From Rhodovibrio salinarum DSM 9154 (lineage in GTDB: Bacteria > Pseudomonadota > Alphaproteobacteria > Kiloniellales > Rhodovibrionaceae), in assembly GCF_000515255.1 (NCBI RefSeq), contig NZ_KI911559.1, positions 1,878,824-1,942,823 of the forward strand: 64,000 bases of DNA, given 5' to 3'. A program made the position numbers and the translations under genes. Each line of letters opens with the position of its first letter. The first letter of the stretch is position 1. Positions 1-10,134 of the stretch are shown in pieces. The notes under the pieces were generated by a model. That model searched no databases, was not told where the DNA came from, and saw only the letters and a list, made by a program, of their open reading frames with translations.

Positions 1-255
1 AGCGTCCCGCTCGTTCTTGGCGAGCGAGTTGAACATGATCGGCACGGAAGCCGTGATCAGGTCGGTCTCGTACCCGAGCTGCTGCAGGACCCAGGCCAGG
101 GTCTCGGTCTTGGCCGTGACGCCGGTCCAGTTGACCTGCTCCAGGCGTACGGTGCCGCAGGAATCGCCTTCGTCCTGCGCGGTCGCCGGTCCGGTGACCA
201 GGGCGGTGCTTGCCAGCGCAAGCGCGCCGGCGGCGAAAAGGCTCTTGAAGTTCAT
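1..255 (-). CDS. Choline/glycine betaine ABC transporter substrate-binding protein, ChoX/ProX-like (5' part only)
   Basis: Only the first 85 codons are inside the window; the rest lies beyond base 1. The start ATG is at 255, preceded on the minus strand by an AGGGGA ribosome binding site. Residues 1-26 form a signal peptide with a hydrophobic core and an ATA|QD cleavage site, so the protein is exported to the periplasm. The mature start has the VRLEQVNWTGVTAKT and LGYETDLITASVPIMF patterns of OpuAC-type binding proteins for choline or betaine. It is divergent from betI-betB-betA, and this context favours choline as ligand. The ligand-binding aromatic residues are outside the window, so substrate is inference. 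Confidence 0.8.
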   Translation of the reverse strand, partial: MNFKSLFAAGALALASTALVTGPATAQDEGDSCGTVRLEQVNWTGVTAKTETLAWVLQQLGYETDLITASVPIMFNSLAKNERDA

Positions 256-736
256 GTGAAGTCCCCTCGTTTCAAGCCGTTGTTGTCGCGGTTGTCGGGT
301 CTTCTTGGGCTTCGGTTGTCGGGCGCGGCCAACGCCCGTTGCGATCCGGCGCGGCTGCGTTTGCAACCGAGGCCCTTTATTTCTCGCACGTCCATCTCGC
401 CGACCGCTTCAGCGAAATAGCCAGGATGGTCGAGAAGGCGCGCCGCCGATCGCGTGCACGGCCGTATCAGTCCCTCTCGATCATGGCGACCATGCGATCA
501 GATCGGCGCGCGGGCTGACGCGCCCACGGCCAAGCGGCGAACCCAGCTTACGGGGTCACCGTCGTCGTCGCCACGATACGGTTTTTGATTGAACGTTCAA
601 TCAAAAAAAGATACATGGACTGTGGAACGGGCGTTTCTGGGGCGTTCAGCGCCAACGGCGCCCCTGTGCGACTCGGCATAGGGTCAGCGGTTCGATCGGA
701 AGCGATCGTGGACGATAAGCAGGGGAGAGTGGGGCG
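256..736. other. Divergent intergenic region between choX-like gene and betI
   Basis: About 480 bases separate the divergent choX-like and betI starts. No convincing gene is present: the short open frames here lack ribosome binding sites and family-like sequence. The only clear structure is the palindrome at 582-607. Both promoters are expected here, but I could not assign -35 and -10 boxes with confidence. Confidence 0.6.
582..607. promoter_or_regulatory. Putative BetI operator, perfect 26-bp palindrome
   Basis: Bases 582-607 are a perfect inverted repeat centred between 594 and 595, with core TTGATTGAACGTTCAATCAA. This closely resembles the TTGATTGAACG-type site bound by BetI, the choline-responsive TetR repressor of bet genes. 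It lies about 130 bases before betI, in the gap shared with the choX-like gene. It could therefore control uptake and oxidation together. Binding itself is inferred. Confidence 0.85.
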
Positions 737-1354
737 ATGCCCAAGCTCGGGATGGAGCCGGTGCGTCGGCACCAGATGATCGAGGCCACGATTCGCGCGA
801 TCCACGAGGTTGGCTTTCCGAATACCTCGCTCGCGCAGGTCGCTCGGCGTGCCGGCGTCAGCCAGGGGCTCGTCGCACATTACTTCCGCGATAAGGCCGG
901 CCTGCTGGAGGCCACGATGCGCCACATTGCCGCCGAGCTGAAGGCGGATGTCGTGCGCTACCGCCGCGGCCTGACCGATCCGCTGGCGCGCCTAGATGCG
1001 GTTCTGGAGGCCAACTTCTCCCCGCGCTCCTTCGCGCCGGAAAGCCTCAGTGCCTGGGTCGCCTTCTGGGGGCAGACCCACCGAAACCCGCAACTCGGCC
1101 GCATCCAGCGCGTCTTGCGGGTGCGGCTGAAAAGCAACCTGGCCTACGACCTGCGTCAGCTTCTGCCGGATGCGGAAGCCCGGCGCATCGCTCTGGGCCT
1201 GTCGATCTTCGTCGACGGTCTGAGCCTGCGCACGGCGATGGGCGAGCGCGCCCTCGACCGGGAAACCGCGCGGGCTCTCGCCTTCGACTATCTGGACACG
1301 GAACTCGCCAAGAACGGCGTCAAACGGGAGCCCAGCCATGCAGCGCAAGGATGA
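737..1354 (+). CDS. betI: TetR-family repressor BetI
   Basis: A 205-residue TetR-type regulator with its helix-turn-helix at about residues 31-50 and an all-helical ligand domain after it. The start (MPKLGMEPVRRHQMIEAT), the GVSQGLVAHYF recognition helix and the WVAFWGQ pattern in the ligand domain are typical of BetI, which represses choline oxidation genes until choline binds. It is the first gene of betI-betB-betA; its 3' end overlaps the betB start by 17 bases, suggesting translational coupling. The palindrome at 582-607 is a likely autoregulatory site. An AGGGGAG ribosome binding site lies just upstream of the ATG. Confidence 0.93.
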   Translation: MPKLGMEPVRRHQMIEATIRAIHEVGFPNTSLAQVARRAGVSQGLVAHYFRDKAGLLEATMRHIAAELKADVVRYRRGLTDPLARLDAVLEANFSPRSFAPESLSAWVAFWGQTHRNPQLGRIQRVLRVRLKSNLAYDLRQLLPDAEARRIALGLSIFVDGLSLRTAMGERALDRETARALAFDYLDTELAKNGVKREPSHAAQG

Positions 1355-2804
1355 TCTGAAGCTCTACATCGGCGGCGGCTACGTTGCCGCGCAGAGCGGG
1401 CAGACGTTCGAGACCGTCGACCCCGCGCACAACGCGCCGATCTGCAACGTGCACCTGGCCGGCAAGGCCGACGTCGACGCCGCCGTCGGCTCGGCGCGTC
1501 AGGGCTTTGAGGTCTGGTCGCGGATGACCGGCGCGGCACGCGGTCGGGTGCTGCAGAAGGCGGCCGACCTGCTGCGCGCGCACCGCGACGAGCTGGCCCG
1601 GCTGGAGACGCTGGACGCCGGCAAGCCGCTGTCGGAAACGCCGGAGGCGGACGTCGATTCCGGCGCGGATTGCCTGGAGTACTTCGCCGGTCTCGCCAGC
1701 AAGCTGGGCGGCGAGTATCAGGAGGTCGACGACGCCTTCTTCTATACCCGGCGCGAGCCGCTCGGCGTGTGCGCCGGCATCGGGGCCTGGAACTATCCGC
1801 TGCAGATCATCTGCTGGAAGGCCGCCCCCGCGCTCGCGGCCGGCAACGCGATGGTGTTCAAGCCGGCCGAACTCACCCCGCTGTCCGCCCCGCGCATGGC
1901 CGAGCTGATGACCGAGGCCGGCCTGCCGGATGGTGTGCTGAACGTGGTGCAGGGCTTCGCGGAAACCGGCCAGGCGCTGGTCAATCATCCGGGCGTGGCC
2001 AAGGTCTCCCTGACCGGCGAGGCGGAGACCGGCAAGGTGGTCGCCAGCGAGGCCGCGCGCAGCTCGCTCAAGCACGTGACGATGGAGCTTGGCGGCAAGT
2101 CGCCGCTGCTGGTGTTCGACGACGCCGATCTGGATAACGCGGTGTCGGGCGCGATGCTGGGCAACTTCGCAACCCAGGGTGAGGTCTGCACCAACTGCAC
2201 GCGCGTGTTCGTCCACGCGGATGTGGTCGACGATTTCCTGGACCGGCTGGTCAAGCGCACCCAGGCGATCAAGCTGGGCGACCCGTCCGATCCCAGCGTC
2301 CAGATGGGCCCGCTGATCAGCCGCGAGCATCAGAAGGTCGTGCTCGACTACATCGAGACCGGCAAGCGCGAGGGCGCCAACCTGCTGGTCGGCGGCGGCG
2401 TGCCGGAGGCCTCGGAGCTTGCCGACGGCAATTACGTGCTGCCGACGATCTTCGATCGCTGCACCGACGAGATGACGATCGTGCGCGAGGAGATCTTTGG
2501 GCCGGTGATGTCGGTCCTGACCTTCCGCGACGAGGACGAGGTGCTCAAGCGCGCCAACGACACGCGTTACGGGCTCGCCTCCGGTGTCTTCACCCGCGAT
2601 CTGAACCGCGCGCACCGCTGCGCACGCGAGCTGCAATCCGGCATCTGCTGGGTGAACCACTACAACGTCACCCCGATCGAGATGACCTTCGGCGGCGCCA
2701 AGCAGTCCGGGCTGGGCCGGGAGAACGGCCGCCAGGCGATCGAATACTACAGCCAGTTGAAGAGCGTGTTCGTCGCGACGGGCGACTGCGAAGCGCCGTT
2801 CTGA
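1338..2804 (+). CDS. betB: Betaine aldehyde dehydrogenase
   Basis: A 488-residue NAD(P)-dependent aldehyde dehydrogenase that oxidises betaine aldehyde to glycine betaine in the cytoplasm. The general base is Glu250 in the MELGGKSP motif and the nucleophile is Cys284 in GEVCTN. The cofactor-binding segment [20 protein letters not shown] is present, and length is normal for BetB. Placement between betI and betA, with an overlapping start, fits the standard bet operon. Other aldehyde dehydrogenases share these motifs, so the exact substrate rests mainly on context. Confidence 0.95.
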   Translation: MQRKDDLKLYIGGGYVAAQSGQTFETVDPAHNAPICNVHLAGKADVDAAVGSARQGFEVWSRMTGAARGRVLQKAADLLRAHRDELARLETLDAGKPLSETPEADVDSGADCLEYFAGLASKLGGEYQEVDDAFFYTRREPLGVCAGIGAWNYPLQIICWKAAPALAAGNAMVFKPAELTPLSAPRMAELMTEAGLPDGVLNVVQGFAETGQALVNHPGVAKVSLTGEAETGKVVASEAARSSLKHVTMELGGKSPLLVFDDADLDNAVSGAMLGNFATQGEVCTNCTRVFVHADVVDDFLDRLVKRTQAIKLGDPSDPSVQMGPLISREHQKVVLDYIETGKREGANLLVGGGVPEASELADGNYVLPTIFDRCTDEMTIVREEIFGPVMSVLTFRDEDEVLKRANDTRYGLASGVFTRDLNRAHRCARELQSGICWVNHYNVTPIEMTFGGAKQSGLGRENGRQAIEYYSQLKSVFVATGDCEAPF

Positions 2805-2850
2805 GCGTGCGTTTGCCCGTTACGCGATCGAGCCTCATGGGAGCCTAAGC

Positions 2851-4512
2851 ATGAGCGATACCGAAACGTTCGATTACGTCATCGTCGGGGCCGGCTCGGC
2901 CGGGGCCGTGCTGGCCCACCGGCTGAGCGAGGACCCGGAGACCTCCGTCCTGCTGCTGGAAGCCGGGCCGCCGGACTGGTCGGTGTTCATCCACATGCCG
3001 AGCGCCTTCGCCGAACCGCTCAAGGGGCGGACGTTCAACTGGGCGTACTTCTCCGAACCCGAACCCTACATGGACAACCGGCGGATGTACTGCCCGCGCG
3101 GCAAGACGCTGGGCGGCTCCAGCGCGATCAACGGCATGGCCTATATCCGCGGCCATGCCCGCGACTACGACCGCTGGGCGCGCACCAACGGCATGGAAGG
3201 CTGGGCCTACCGTCACGTGCTGCCCTACTTCAAGAAGGCGGAGACGCACGAGACCTTGGGCGGCGACCCGTATCACGGCGATTCCGGGCCGCTCTACGTC
3301 ACCCGCGGCGAGCGCCGGAACCCGCTGCACCGTGCCTTTATCCAGGCAGGCCAGCAGGCGGGTTACGCTTATACCGACGACATGAATGGCTACCTCAACG
3401 AGGGCTTCGGCCCGATGGACCGCACAACCAAGAAGGGCGTGCGCTCCTCTACGGCCAACACCTACCTACGGCCGATCAAGGGCCGGTCGAACCTGACGAT
3501 CCGCACCCGGGTGATGACCCACCGCGTGCTGTTCGAGGGCACGACCGCGACCGGCGTCGAGGTCACCTATCGTGGCCGCACCCAGACGATCCGGGCCGAG
3601 CGGGAGGTGCTGGTCTGCGCCGGCGCGATCAACTCGCCGCAGTTGCTGCAGCTCTCCGGCGTGGGCGCGGGCGACCACCTGAAGGCGATCGATGTGCCGG
3701 TCGTTTCCGAACTGCCGGGCGTGGGCGAGAACCTGCAGGACCACCTGGAGGTCTACGTCCAGCACAAGTGCAAGGAACCGATCACGCTCTATTCCGCGAC
3801 CAAGCCGCTCAACAAGGCGATGGTCGGCCTGCAGTGGCTGGCGACCCAGACGGGGCTGGGCGAGAGCAACCACTTCGAGGCCGGCGGCTTCATCCGCTCG
3901 GAAGCCGGCGTCGAGCACCCGAACGTGCAGTACCACTTCATGCCGGTGGCTGTGAACTACGACGGCTCGGACGCCGCCGATTTCCACGGCTATCAAGCCC
4001 ACGTCGGGCCGATGCGCCCGGAAAGCCGCGGCCACGTCAAGGCGCGCTCGAATGATCCCCGGCAGGCGCCGGAGATCCTGTTCAACTACAACCAGAGCGA
4101 TCGCGACGTGAAAGAGATGCGCGACAGCATCAAGCTGACCCGCGAGATCCTGGAGCAGGAAGCGTTCGCCCCTTACAGCGACGGCGAGCTGGAACCGGGC
4201 CCGGACGTGAAGACCGACGCCGAGATCGACGCCTGGGTCCGGCAGAACGGCGAAAGCGCCTACCACCCGTCCTGCACCTGCCCGATGGGCCATGACGAGA
4301 TGGCGGTGGTCGATGGCGAGGGCCGTGTGCACGGGACCGAACGGCTGCGCGTGGTCGACGCCTCGATCATGCCGACGATCGTTTCGGGCAACCTGAACGC
4401 GCCCACGATCATGCTGGCGGAAAAGATCGCCGACCAGATCCGCGGCACCCAACTACCGCCCGAGGATCCGGCGATCTGGATCCACCCGGCGTGGCAGACG
4501 CAGCAGCGGTAG
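2851..4512 (+). CDS. betA: Choline dehydrogenase
   Basis: A 553-residue GMC-family flavoprotein that oxidises choline to betaine aldehyde, and can act further on the aldehyde, passing electrons to the membrane respiratory chain. The N-terminal FAD dinucleotide fold is [18 protein letters not shown] at residues 8-25. The GMC signature [20 protein letters not shown] follows, and the C-terminal HPSCTCPMG and [19 protein letters not shown] segments carry the active-site histidine and FAD contacts. It follows betB by 46 bases, with GGGAG before the ATG. Length and motif order match BetA well. Confidence 0.95.
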   Translation: MSDTETFDYVIVGAGSAGAVLAHRLSEDPETSVLLLEAGPPDWSVFIHMPSAFAEPLKGRTFNWAYFSEPEPYMDNRRMYCPRGKTLGGSSAINGMAYIRGHARDYDRWARTNGMEGWAYRHVLPYFKKAETHETLGGDPYHGDSGPLYVTRGERRNPLHRAFIQAGQQAGYAYTDDMNGYLNEGFGPMDRTTKKGVRSSTANTYLRPIKGRSNLTIRTRVMTHRVLFEGTTATGVEVTYRGRTQTIRAEREVLVCAGAINSPQLLQLSGVGAGDHLKAIDVPVVSELPGVGENLQDHLEVYVQHKCKEPITLYSATKPLNKAMVGLQWLATQTGLGESNHFEAGGFIRSEAGVEHPNVQYHFMPVAVNYDGSDAADFHGYQAHVGPMRPESRGHVKARSNDPRQAPEILFNYNQSDRDVKEMRDSIKLTREILEQEAFAPYSDGELEPGPDVKTDAEIDAWVRQNGESAYHPSCTCPMGHDEMAVVDGEGRVHGTERLRVVDASIMPTIVSGNLNAPTIMLAEKIADQIRGTQLPPEDPAIWIHPAWQTQQR

Positions 4513-4577
4513 CTGGCATGTCAGTCAGGTGATTGAGGATCGTCAGCGCCCTTTAACCGGGCGCTGGCACGCCCCTT

Positions 4578-5216
4578 TCACCCCCGCACCACCGCCAGCG
4601 TCGTCTCGGCGCCTTTCGCGCAATCTTCCAGATACCGCCAGACGTATTCGGCGAAGGAGCGCCGGCAGTAAAGGTCGAGGCTCGGCGTGTCGTCCTTGAG
4701 GTGCAGGGTCACGCCGGTGTGGCGGCCGAACAGGGTCTGCTTGACCTGGCCCGGCTGGAAGGCGCGCGGATGCATGTCGAGCGGGACGGCGCGTTCCAGA
4801 ACCTCACGGGCGTCCGGCCCGGTGATCCCGATCGTGGTCTGCGCGCCGGAGACATCGAGCACCTGAGCGAACACGCCGTCGAGCACGCCGGTCAGCTTGG
4901 TGAGCAGGTCGGCGCCGGCGTCCGGGGCCGGGTCGTCAACCACGAACAGCCACTCGTCCGGGCCAAGCCAAAGGATGTGCAGCGGTCCGGCGCTGGCGGC
5001 CGTGTTGGGGGTGGTCGGCAGGTCCAGGCCGGTCGCGTCCTTGACCGCCTGCTGGGCCGTGGGCTCGCGCGTCAGGTCGACGCGCAGGGTTACTAGGCCC
5101 CGGAAGTTGCATGGGATCAGGCCGATACCGGCGCCCTGCAAGCCGTCCTGCGTGCGCGCGGCGAGGTGGAGTGGGTCAAACGGGCTGTGCCGCAGGCTAG
5201 CCGCGGTCGTCATCAT
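4578..5216 (-). CDS. soxG: Sarcosine oxidase gamma subunit
   Basis: A 212-residue protein and last gene of soxB-soxD-soxA-soxG. SoxG is the small subunit that completes the heterotetrameric sarcosine oxidase and belongs to the GcvT/folate-binding superfamily. The protein carries LHILWLGPDEWLFV and DVSGAQTTIGITGPDAREVL, which are typical of SoxG. The open frame runs further upstream, but the first supported start is the ATG-ATG pair at 5216/5213, 4 bases after the soxA stop. The frame before it is soxA read in another phase. It converges with betA, with 65 bases between the stops. Confidence 0.92.
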   Translation of the reverse strand: MMTTAASLRHSPFDPLHLAARTQDGLQGAGIGLIPCNFRGLVTLRVDLTREPTAQQAVKDATGLDLPTTPNTAASAGPLHILWLGPDEWLFVVDDPAPDAGADLLTKLTGVLDGVFAQVLDVSGAQTTIGITGPDAREVLERAVPLDMHPRAFQPGQVKQTLFGRHTGVTLHLKDDTPSLDLYCRRSFAEYVWRYLEDCAKGAETTLAVVRG

Positions 5217-5220
5217 GCTG

Positions 5221-8200
5221 TCAGGCACGGAGGCGCTCCCCTTCCGGATCGAAGAACACCGGGTTCGTGATGGTGCAGGCGATCGTCTTGCCGCCCGGCA
5301 TGGGCGCGAAGATCTTCTGGCCGTGCTTCTGGTGACCGCCCTCGACCAGCGCAAGCGCGAAGGAGCGTTCGAGGTTCGGGCTCATGTAGCTGGACGAGAC
5401 GTGGCCGACCATCTGCATCGGCGGGGCGTCCTTCAGCGTCTCGACCAGTTGCGCGCCTTCTTCCAGCACCTCGCCGGGGTCGTCGGGCAGCAGACCGACG
5501 AACTGCTTGCGCTGCGGGTCCTGCATGTCGGGGCGGGAAAGCGAGCGCTTGCCGATGAAGTCCTTCTTCGAAGAGCATAGCTTGTCCATGCCGAGGTCGA
5601 TCGGCGTCACCGTGCCGTCGGTCTCCTGGCCGACGATGATGAAGCCCTTCTCGGCGCGCAGCACGTGCATCGTCTCGGTGCCGTAGGGCGTGATGTCGTA
5701 CTTCTCGCCTACGCTCATCAGCGTCTGCCACATGTGCAGGCCCTGGTCCGCCTGGACGTTGATCTCGAAGCTGAGGTCGCCGGAGAAGGAGATCCGGAAT
5801 ACCCGCGCCGGCACGCCCGCGACCGTGCCCTCGCGGAAGGTCATGAACGGGAACGCCTCCGGCGACAGATCGATGTCCGTAACCTCCTGCAGCAGCTTGC
5901 GGGCGTTCGGCCCGGCGATCGCGGCGGTGGCGTACTGCTCGGTCACGGTCGTCAGATAGACGCGCAGGTCCGGCCACTCCGTCTGCAGGTATTCCTCCAG
6001 ATGCGCCAGCACGCCGCCGGCGCCGCCGGAAGTGGTGTGCATCAGGTAGTGGTTCTCGCCCAGGCAGGCGGTGACGCCGTCGTCCATCACCATGCCGTCT
6101 TCGCCCAGCATCAGCCCGTAGCGGGCCATGCCGGGCTTCAGGGTCTTCCAGCCGTTGGTGTAGACGCGGTTCAGGAACTCCACGGCGTCTGGGCCCTGGA
6201 TGTCGATCCGGCCCAGGGTGGTGGCGTCGAGGATGCCCACGCTCTCGCGCGCCGCCTTGCTCTCGCGCTGCACCGCGTCGTGCATGCTCTCGCCCGCCTT
6301 GGGGTAGTACCAGGGGCGCTTCCAGTGGCCGACGTTCTCGAACTCCGCCCCGGCGCGCACGTGCCAGGAGTGCATCGGGCTGTGCCGCTCGGCGTCGAAC
6401 AGGTCGCCCACGTCGCGCCCGCCCCAGGCGCCGAAGGTCACGGGCGTGTAGGGCGGGCGGAAGGTGGTCGTGCCGATCTCCGGGATCGGCAGGCCGCGCG
6501 CCTGCGAGACGATGCCGAGCGCATTGACGTTGGACGTCTTGCCCTGGTCGGTCGCCATCCCGGTGGTGGTGTAGCGCTTGACGTGCTCGATCGAGGTATA
6601 GCCCTCGCGGATCGCCAGCAGCAGGTCGGCGGCGGTCACGTCGTTCTGATAATCGACGAAATGCTTGCCCTTGTGGCCGAGCGGCTTCTCGCCCGGCACG
6701 GTCCACAGCCAGCGTGCCGGCAGGAAGCCGTCGTCGCCGGCCTTGGGCGTGGTGCCGGCCTTGGTGTCCGGGAAACCGGCGGCCTTCGCCGCCTCCGCGC
6801 CGGCGGTCAAGCCGTCCTTCAGGCAGCCCTTGAGGCCCCAGGTGCCCTGGCAGCAGCCGGCCGAGCGTTCGCGCTGGACCGAGCGATCGGGCACGAATGC
6901 CGCCGTCTCCGCGTCGAAGCGCAGCTTGCCACGGGATTGGCTGAACAGGTGAACCGTCGGGTTCCAGCCGCCGGCGTTGGCCACGAAATCGCAGGCGATC
7001 TCTTCACTGTTACCGCTGGACAGGCTCTCGCCGTCGTCGGCAAGCGGTGCGGCCACCAGCGCGCGCACTCGCTTGGCCCCTTTCACAGCGGCCACGCCGT
7101 GGTTGGCCAGGATACGGATGCCTGCCTGCCTGGCCCGCTCGGTATAGGGGCCGCTCGCTTCCGCGCGGACGTCGATCGCCGCGGCGATCTCGATCCCCGC
7201 CTCGTGCAGGTCGAGCACGGCCTGGTAGGCGCCGTCGTTGTTGGTGACCAGCACGCAGCGCTCGCCGGGCTTGACCCCGTAGCGGTTGACGTAGGTCTGC
7301 GCCGCGCTCGCGAGCAGGATGCCGGGACGGTCGTTGTCGACGAACACCAGCGGCCGTTCGATCGCGCCGGTCGCGAGCACGACCTCCTGCGCGCGCACCT
7401 TCCACATCCGCTGGCGCGGCCGGTCGGTCGGCTTCTCGGCGAGATGGTCGGTCCGGCTTTCCAGCAGGTCGATCCAGTTGTGGTCATAGTAGCCGAACAC
7501 GATGGTGCGCGGCAGAATCCGCACCTCCGGATGCTGGCGCAGTTCGTCCAGCGTCGCCTGCACCCACTCCATCGCCGGCTTGCCGTCGATCATCTCGCGT
7601 GACGACAGCAGTGCGCCGCCGAACTCCGGGTTCTCGTCGGCCAGGATTACGCGCGCGCCGCTGCGTGCCGCCGTCAGCGCGGCGGCCAGGCCGGCTGGCC
7701 CGCCGCCGGCGACCAGCACGTCGCAGTGGGCGTAGCGCTTGTCGTAGAAATCGGGATCCGGTTCCGTCGGCGCCTTGCCCAGGCCGGCGGCGTGACGGAT
7801 CACCTTTTCGTAAAACGGCCAGGCCTTCCCCGGCCACATGAAGGTCTTGTAGTAGAAGCCCGCCGGGAAAAGCTTGGAAAACAGTTGGTTGACGGCGTTG
7901 ACGTCGGTTTCCGGCCCCGGCCAGGCGTTGACGCTCGTAACCGACATGCCGTCGTACAGCTCGGCCTGGGTGGCCCGGATGTTGGGCAGGGTGCGCGCGC
8001 CGCTTTCGACCTGCAGCAGGGCGTTCGGCTCCTCCGCGCCGGCGCCCAGGATGCCGCGCGGGCGGTGGTACTTGAACGACCGCCCGACCAGGTGAATGCC
8101 GTTCGCCAGCAGCGCGGAGGCGACCGTGTCGCCGGCATACCCGCGGTAGCGCTTGCCGTTGAAGGTGAAGTCGATGGGGCGTTGCAGGTCGACCCGGCCC

Positions 8201-8229
8201 CGGTCGTTCAGGCGGAAGTTCTGCGCCAT
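5221..8229 (-). CDS. soxA: Sarcosine oxidase alpha subunit
   Basis: A 1002-residue SoxA. The N-terminus carries the 2Fe-2S-like Fer2 fold (residues about 15-100, FNGKRYRGYAGDTVASALL) with the conserved GRSFKYHRPRGI pattern. An NAD-binding flavoprotein fold follows, with DVLVAGGGPAGLAAALTAA near residue 170. The C-terminal third is a GcvT-like tetrahydrofolate domain (GILDATTLGRIDIQGPDAVEFL). The enzyme oxidatively demethylates sarcosine to glycine, yielding methylene-tetrahydrofolate and hydrogen peroxide. Length matches the family. It lies 63 bases after soxD and 4 bases before soxG, in one operon. Confidence 0.97.
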   Translation of the reverse strand: MAQNFRLNDRGRVDLQRPIDFTFNGKRYRGYAGDTVASALLANGIHLVGRSFKYHRPRGILGAGAEEPNALLQVESGARTLPNIRATQAELYDGMSVTSVNAWPGPETDVNAVNQLFSKLFPAGFYYKTFMWPGKAWPFYEKVIRHAAGLGKAPTEPDPDFYDKRYAHCDVLVAGGGPAGLAAALTAARSGARVILADENPEFGGALLSSREMIDGKPAMEWVQATLDELRQHPEVRILPRTIVFGYYDHNWIDLLESRTDHLAEKPTDRPRQRMWKVRAQEVVLATGAIERPLVFVDNDRPGILLASAAQTYVNRYGVKPGERCVLVTNNDGAYQAVLDLHEAGIEIAAAIDVRAEASGPYTERARQAGIRILANHGVAAVKGAKRVRALVAAPLADDGESLSSGNSEEIACDFVANAGGWNPTVHLFSQSRGKLRFDAETAAFVPDRSVQRERSAGCCQGTWGLKGCLKDGLTAGAEAAKAAGFPDTKAGTTPKAGDDGFLPARWLWTVPGEKPLGHKGKHFVDYQNDVTAADLLLAIREGYTSIEHVKRYTTTGMATDQGKTSNVNALGIVSQARGLPIPEIGTTTFRPPYTPVTFGAWGGRDVGDLFDAERHSPMHSWHVRAGAEFENVGHWKRPWYYPKAGESMHDAVQRESKAARESVGILDATTLGRIDIQGPDAVEFLNRVYTNGWKTLKPGMARYGLMLGEDGMVMDDGVTACLGENHYLMHTTSGGAGGVLAHLEEYLQTEWPDLRVYLTTVTEQYATAAIAGPNARKLLQEVTDIDLSPEAFPFMTFREGTVAGVPARVFRISFSGDLSFEINVQADQGLHMWQTLMSVGEKYDITPYGTETMHVLRAEKGFIIVGQETDGTVTPIDLGMDKLCSSKKDFIGKRSLSRPDMQDPQRKQFVGLLPDDPGEVLEEGAQLVETLKDAPPMQMVGHVSSSYMSPNLERSFALALVEGGHQKHGQKIFAPMPGGKTIACTITNPVFFDPEGERLRA

Positions 8230-8292
8230 GCCCGGCGTATCCTCAAAAACAGCGTGCCTCTCGGCCCGCGCGTCTCGCGCGGGCGGCGCGGG

Positions 8293-8586
8293 TTAGACGT
8301 AGGTCTTCTCGTCCACCTTGGGCGGCTCCTCGCCCATCTTGTAGGAGCCGTGGACCTCGTTGGTCAGGGTGTCGCGCACCACGTTGAACCAGCGCCGGCA
8401 GCCGTAAGTGTGGACCCAGCGCTCGTAGAACGTGCCCTTGGTGTTCTTTTGCAGGAACAGGTAGTCGGCCCACTGCGCGTCGGAGACTTCCTCGGGGCGT
8501 TCCGGACGCACCTTGTGCGCCTCGCCGCCGTAGGAGAACTCGTTCTCAGTGCGCTCGCCGCAGTAGGGGCAGGGGATTCGCAGCAT
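8293..8586 (-). CDS. soxD: Sarcosine oxidase delta subunit
   Basis: A 97-residue SoxD, the zinc-binding small subunit of heterotetrameric sarcosine oxidase. The expected ligands are visible: Cys6 and Cys9 in PCPYCGER, plus His59 and Cys63 in VHTYGC. The start ATG at 8586 gives the normal MLRIPCPYCG beginning; the much longer open frame around it is mostly soxB in another phase. It sits between soxB (62-base gap) and soxA (63-base gap), the usual order. Confidence 0.95.
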   Translation of the reverse strand: MLRIPCPYCGERTENEFSYGGEAHKVRPERPEEVSDAQWADYLFLQKNTKGTFYERWVHTYGCRRWFNVVRDTLTNEVHGSYKMGEEPPKVDEKTYV

Positions 8587-8648
8587 CGTCTCTGGTCCTC
8601 GTCTCGCGCAGGGAACGCGTCGGCGTGTCGGGTCGAAAAAAGGCTTGG

Positions 8649-9902
8649 CTAGTGCGCGACACCGGCGGCGGCGTGTTCGTCGATCAGGAAGCCGGTGCGG
8701 AAGCGGTCCAGGGCGAACGGGGCGGCGATCGGGTGCGGACGGTTGTTCGCCACCGTGTCCGCGAAGATGTGGCCCGAGCCGGGCGTCGCCTTGAAGCCGC
8801 CGGTGCCCCAGCCGCAGTTCAGGTACATGCCCTTGACCGGCGACAGCCCGATGATCGGGCTCGCATCCGGGCAGGTGTCGACCACGCCGCCCCACTGGCG
8901 CAGCATGCGCATGCGCTTGAACAGGGGATACAGCTCGCAGATCGCCGCCAGCGTGTCCTCGGTGACCGGGTTGGAGCCCCACTGCGAATAGCCGTTGTAG
9001 GCGTCCGTGCCGGCGCCGATCACCAGCTCGCCCTTGTCGGACTGGCTGATGTAGGCGTGCACCGCGCCAGCCATCACCACGTTGTGGACGATCGGCTTGA
9101 CCGGTTCGCTGACCAGCGCCTGCAGCGGCCGGGAGTTCACCGGCAGCTTGAACCCGGCCATGTTGGCGAGGACGCCGCAGTGCCCGGCGACCACGAGACC
9201 CACCTTGTTGGTCTTGATGTGGCCTTTGGAGGTGCGCACGCCGGTGACCTGGCCGCCTTCGATGTCGAAGCCTTCGACCGCGCACTGCTGGATGATATCG
9301 ACCCCCATCTCGGAGCAGGCGCGGGCATAGCCCCAGGCCACCGCGTCGTGGCGCGCCGTGCCCGCGCGCCGCTGGATCGAGCCACCCATCACCGGATAGC
9401 GACCGCCACCGCGTAGGTCGATGATCGGCACCTCGCGCTTGACGTCCTCGGGCTCCAGCCACTCGCTGTCGATGCCGTTCAGGCGGTTCGAGTTGATCCG
9501 GCGCTTGGTGATCCGCACTTCGTTCAGGGTGTGGGCGAGGTTGAGCACGCTGCGCTGGGAGAACATCACGTTGAAGTTCAGCTCCCGGGTCATGTTCTCC
9601 CAGAGCTTCAGCGAGTGCTCGTACAGCGCGGCGGACTGGTCCCACATGTAGTTGGAGCGCACGATCGTGGTGTTGCGGCCGGTGTTGCCGCCGCCCAGCC
9701 ACCCCCGTTCGATCACGGCGATGTTGCGCAGGCCGTGTTCCTTGGCAAGATAGTAGGCGGTCACAAGGCCGTGGCCGCCGCCGCCCACGATCACGGCATC
9801 GTACTGCTTCTTCGGCTCTGGCGAGTGCCAGGCCTGTTGCCAGTTCTCGTGATAGGACAGGGCGTTCTTGACCAGCGAGAAGATCGAGTAGCGAGCTGTC
9901 AT
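8649..9902 (-). CDS. soxB: Sarcosine oxidase beta subunit
   Basis: A 417-residue flavoprotein of the DAO family that holds the covalent FMN and FAD site of tetrameric sarcosine oxidase. The N-terminus [15 protein letters not shown] and the nucleotide-binding [20 protein letters not shown] are diagnostic for SoxB. The ATG at 9902 is chosen because SoxB proteins begin with this RYSIFSL motif; 19 extra upstream codons in frame lack support. It is the first gene of soxBDAG and is divergent from the GbdR-like regulator, which probably controls it (inference from the Pseudomonas GbdR regulon). Confidence 0.96.
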   Translation of the reverse strand: MTARYSIFSLVKNALSYHENWQQAWHSPEPKKQYDAVIVGGGGHGLVTAYYLAKEHGLRNIAVIERGWLGGGNTGRNTTIVRSNYMWDQSAALYEHSLKLWENMTRELNFNVMFSQRSVLNLAHTLNEVRITKRRINSNRLNGIDSEWLEPEDVKREVPIIDLRGGGRYPVMGGSIQRRAGTARHDAVAWGYARACSEMGVDIIQQCAVEGFDIEGGQVTGVRTSKGHIKTNKVGLVVAGHCGVLANMAGFKLPVNSRPLQALVSEPVKPIVHNVVMAGAVHAYISQSDKGELVIGAGTDAYNGYSQWGSNPVTEDTLAAICELYPLFKRMRMLRQWGGVVDTCPDASPIIGLSPVKGMYLNCGWGTGGFKATPGSGHIFADTVANNRPHPIAAPFALDRFRTGFLIDEHAAAGVAH

Positions 9903-10134
9903 GCTCTTGCCGCGCGCTCCCATCCAAGCGGTGAACCGGATCCCAGGACCCCGCGTCACTGCCCGCCTGGACGGCGCGGAAATCGGGATGCCTGCAGGGT
10001 TCAGAACACGCTGGCCAGGCTTGAGGGGCTAGCCGATCTCCGGCAGAAAACTTTCAGATCGCGACACCCGATCTTATGTGCTTGAATCGAGTCATCTGAT
10101 TGCAACGAAATAGGGACGCTGCTGGGTCAAAAGC

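Noticed and set aside
305-592. 95-codon plus-strand frame upstream of betI
   Set aside because: It crosses the BetI-type palindrome, is Arg/Pro-rich and has no ribosome binding site. Treated as noncoding promoter DNA.
1320-2660. 446-codon minus-strand open frame opposite betB
   Set aside because: Shadow of betB; the translation has no recognisable domain and betB shows all catalytic motifs.
5665-7602. 645-codon plus-strand open frame opposite soxA
   Set aside because: It is the complement of strongly conserved soxA in GC-rich DNA. The translation is Arg/Ala/His-rich with no family pattern and no ribosome binding site.
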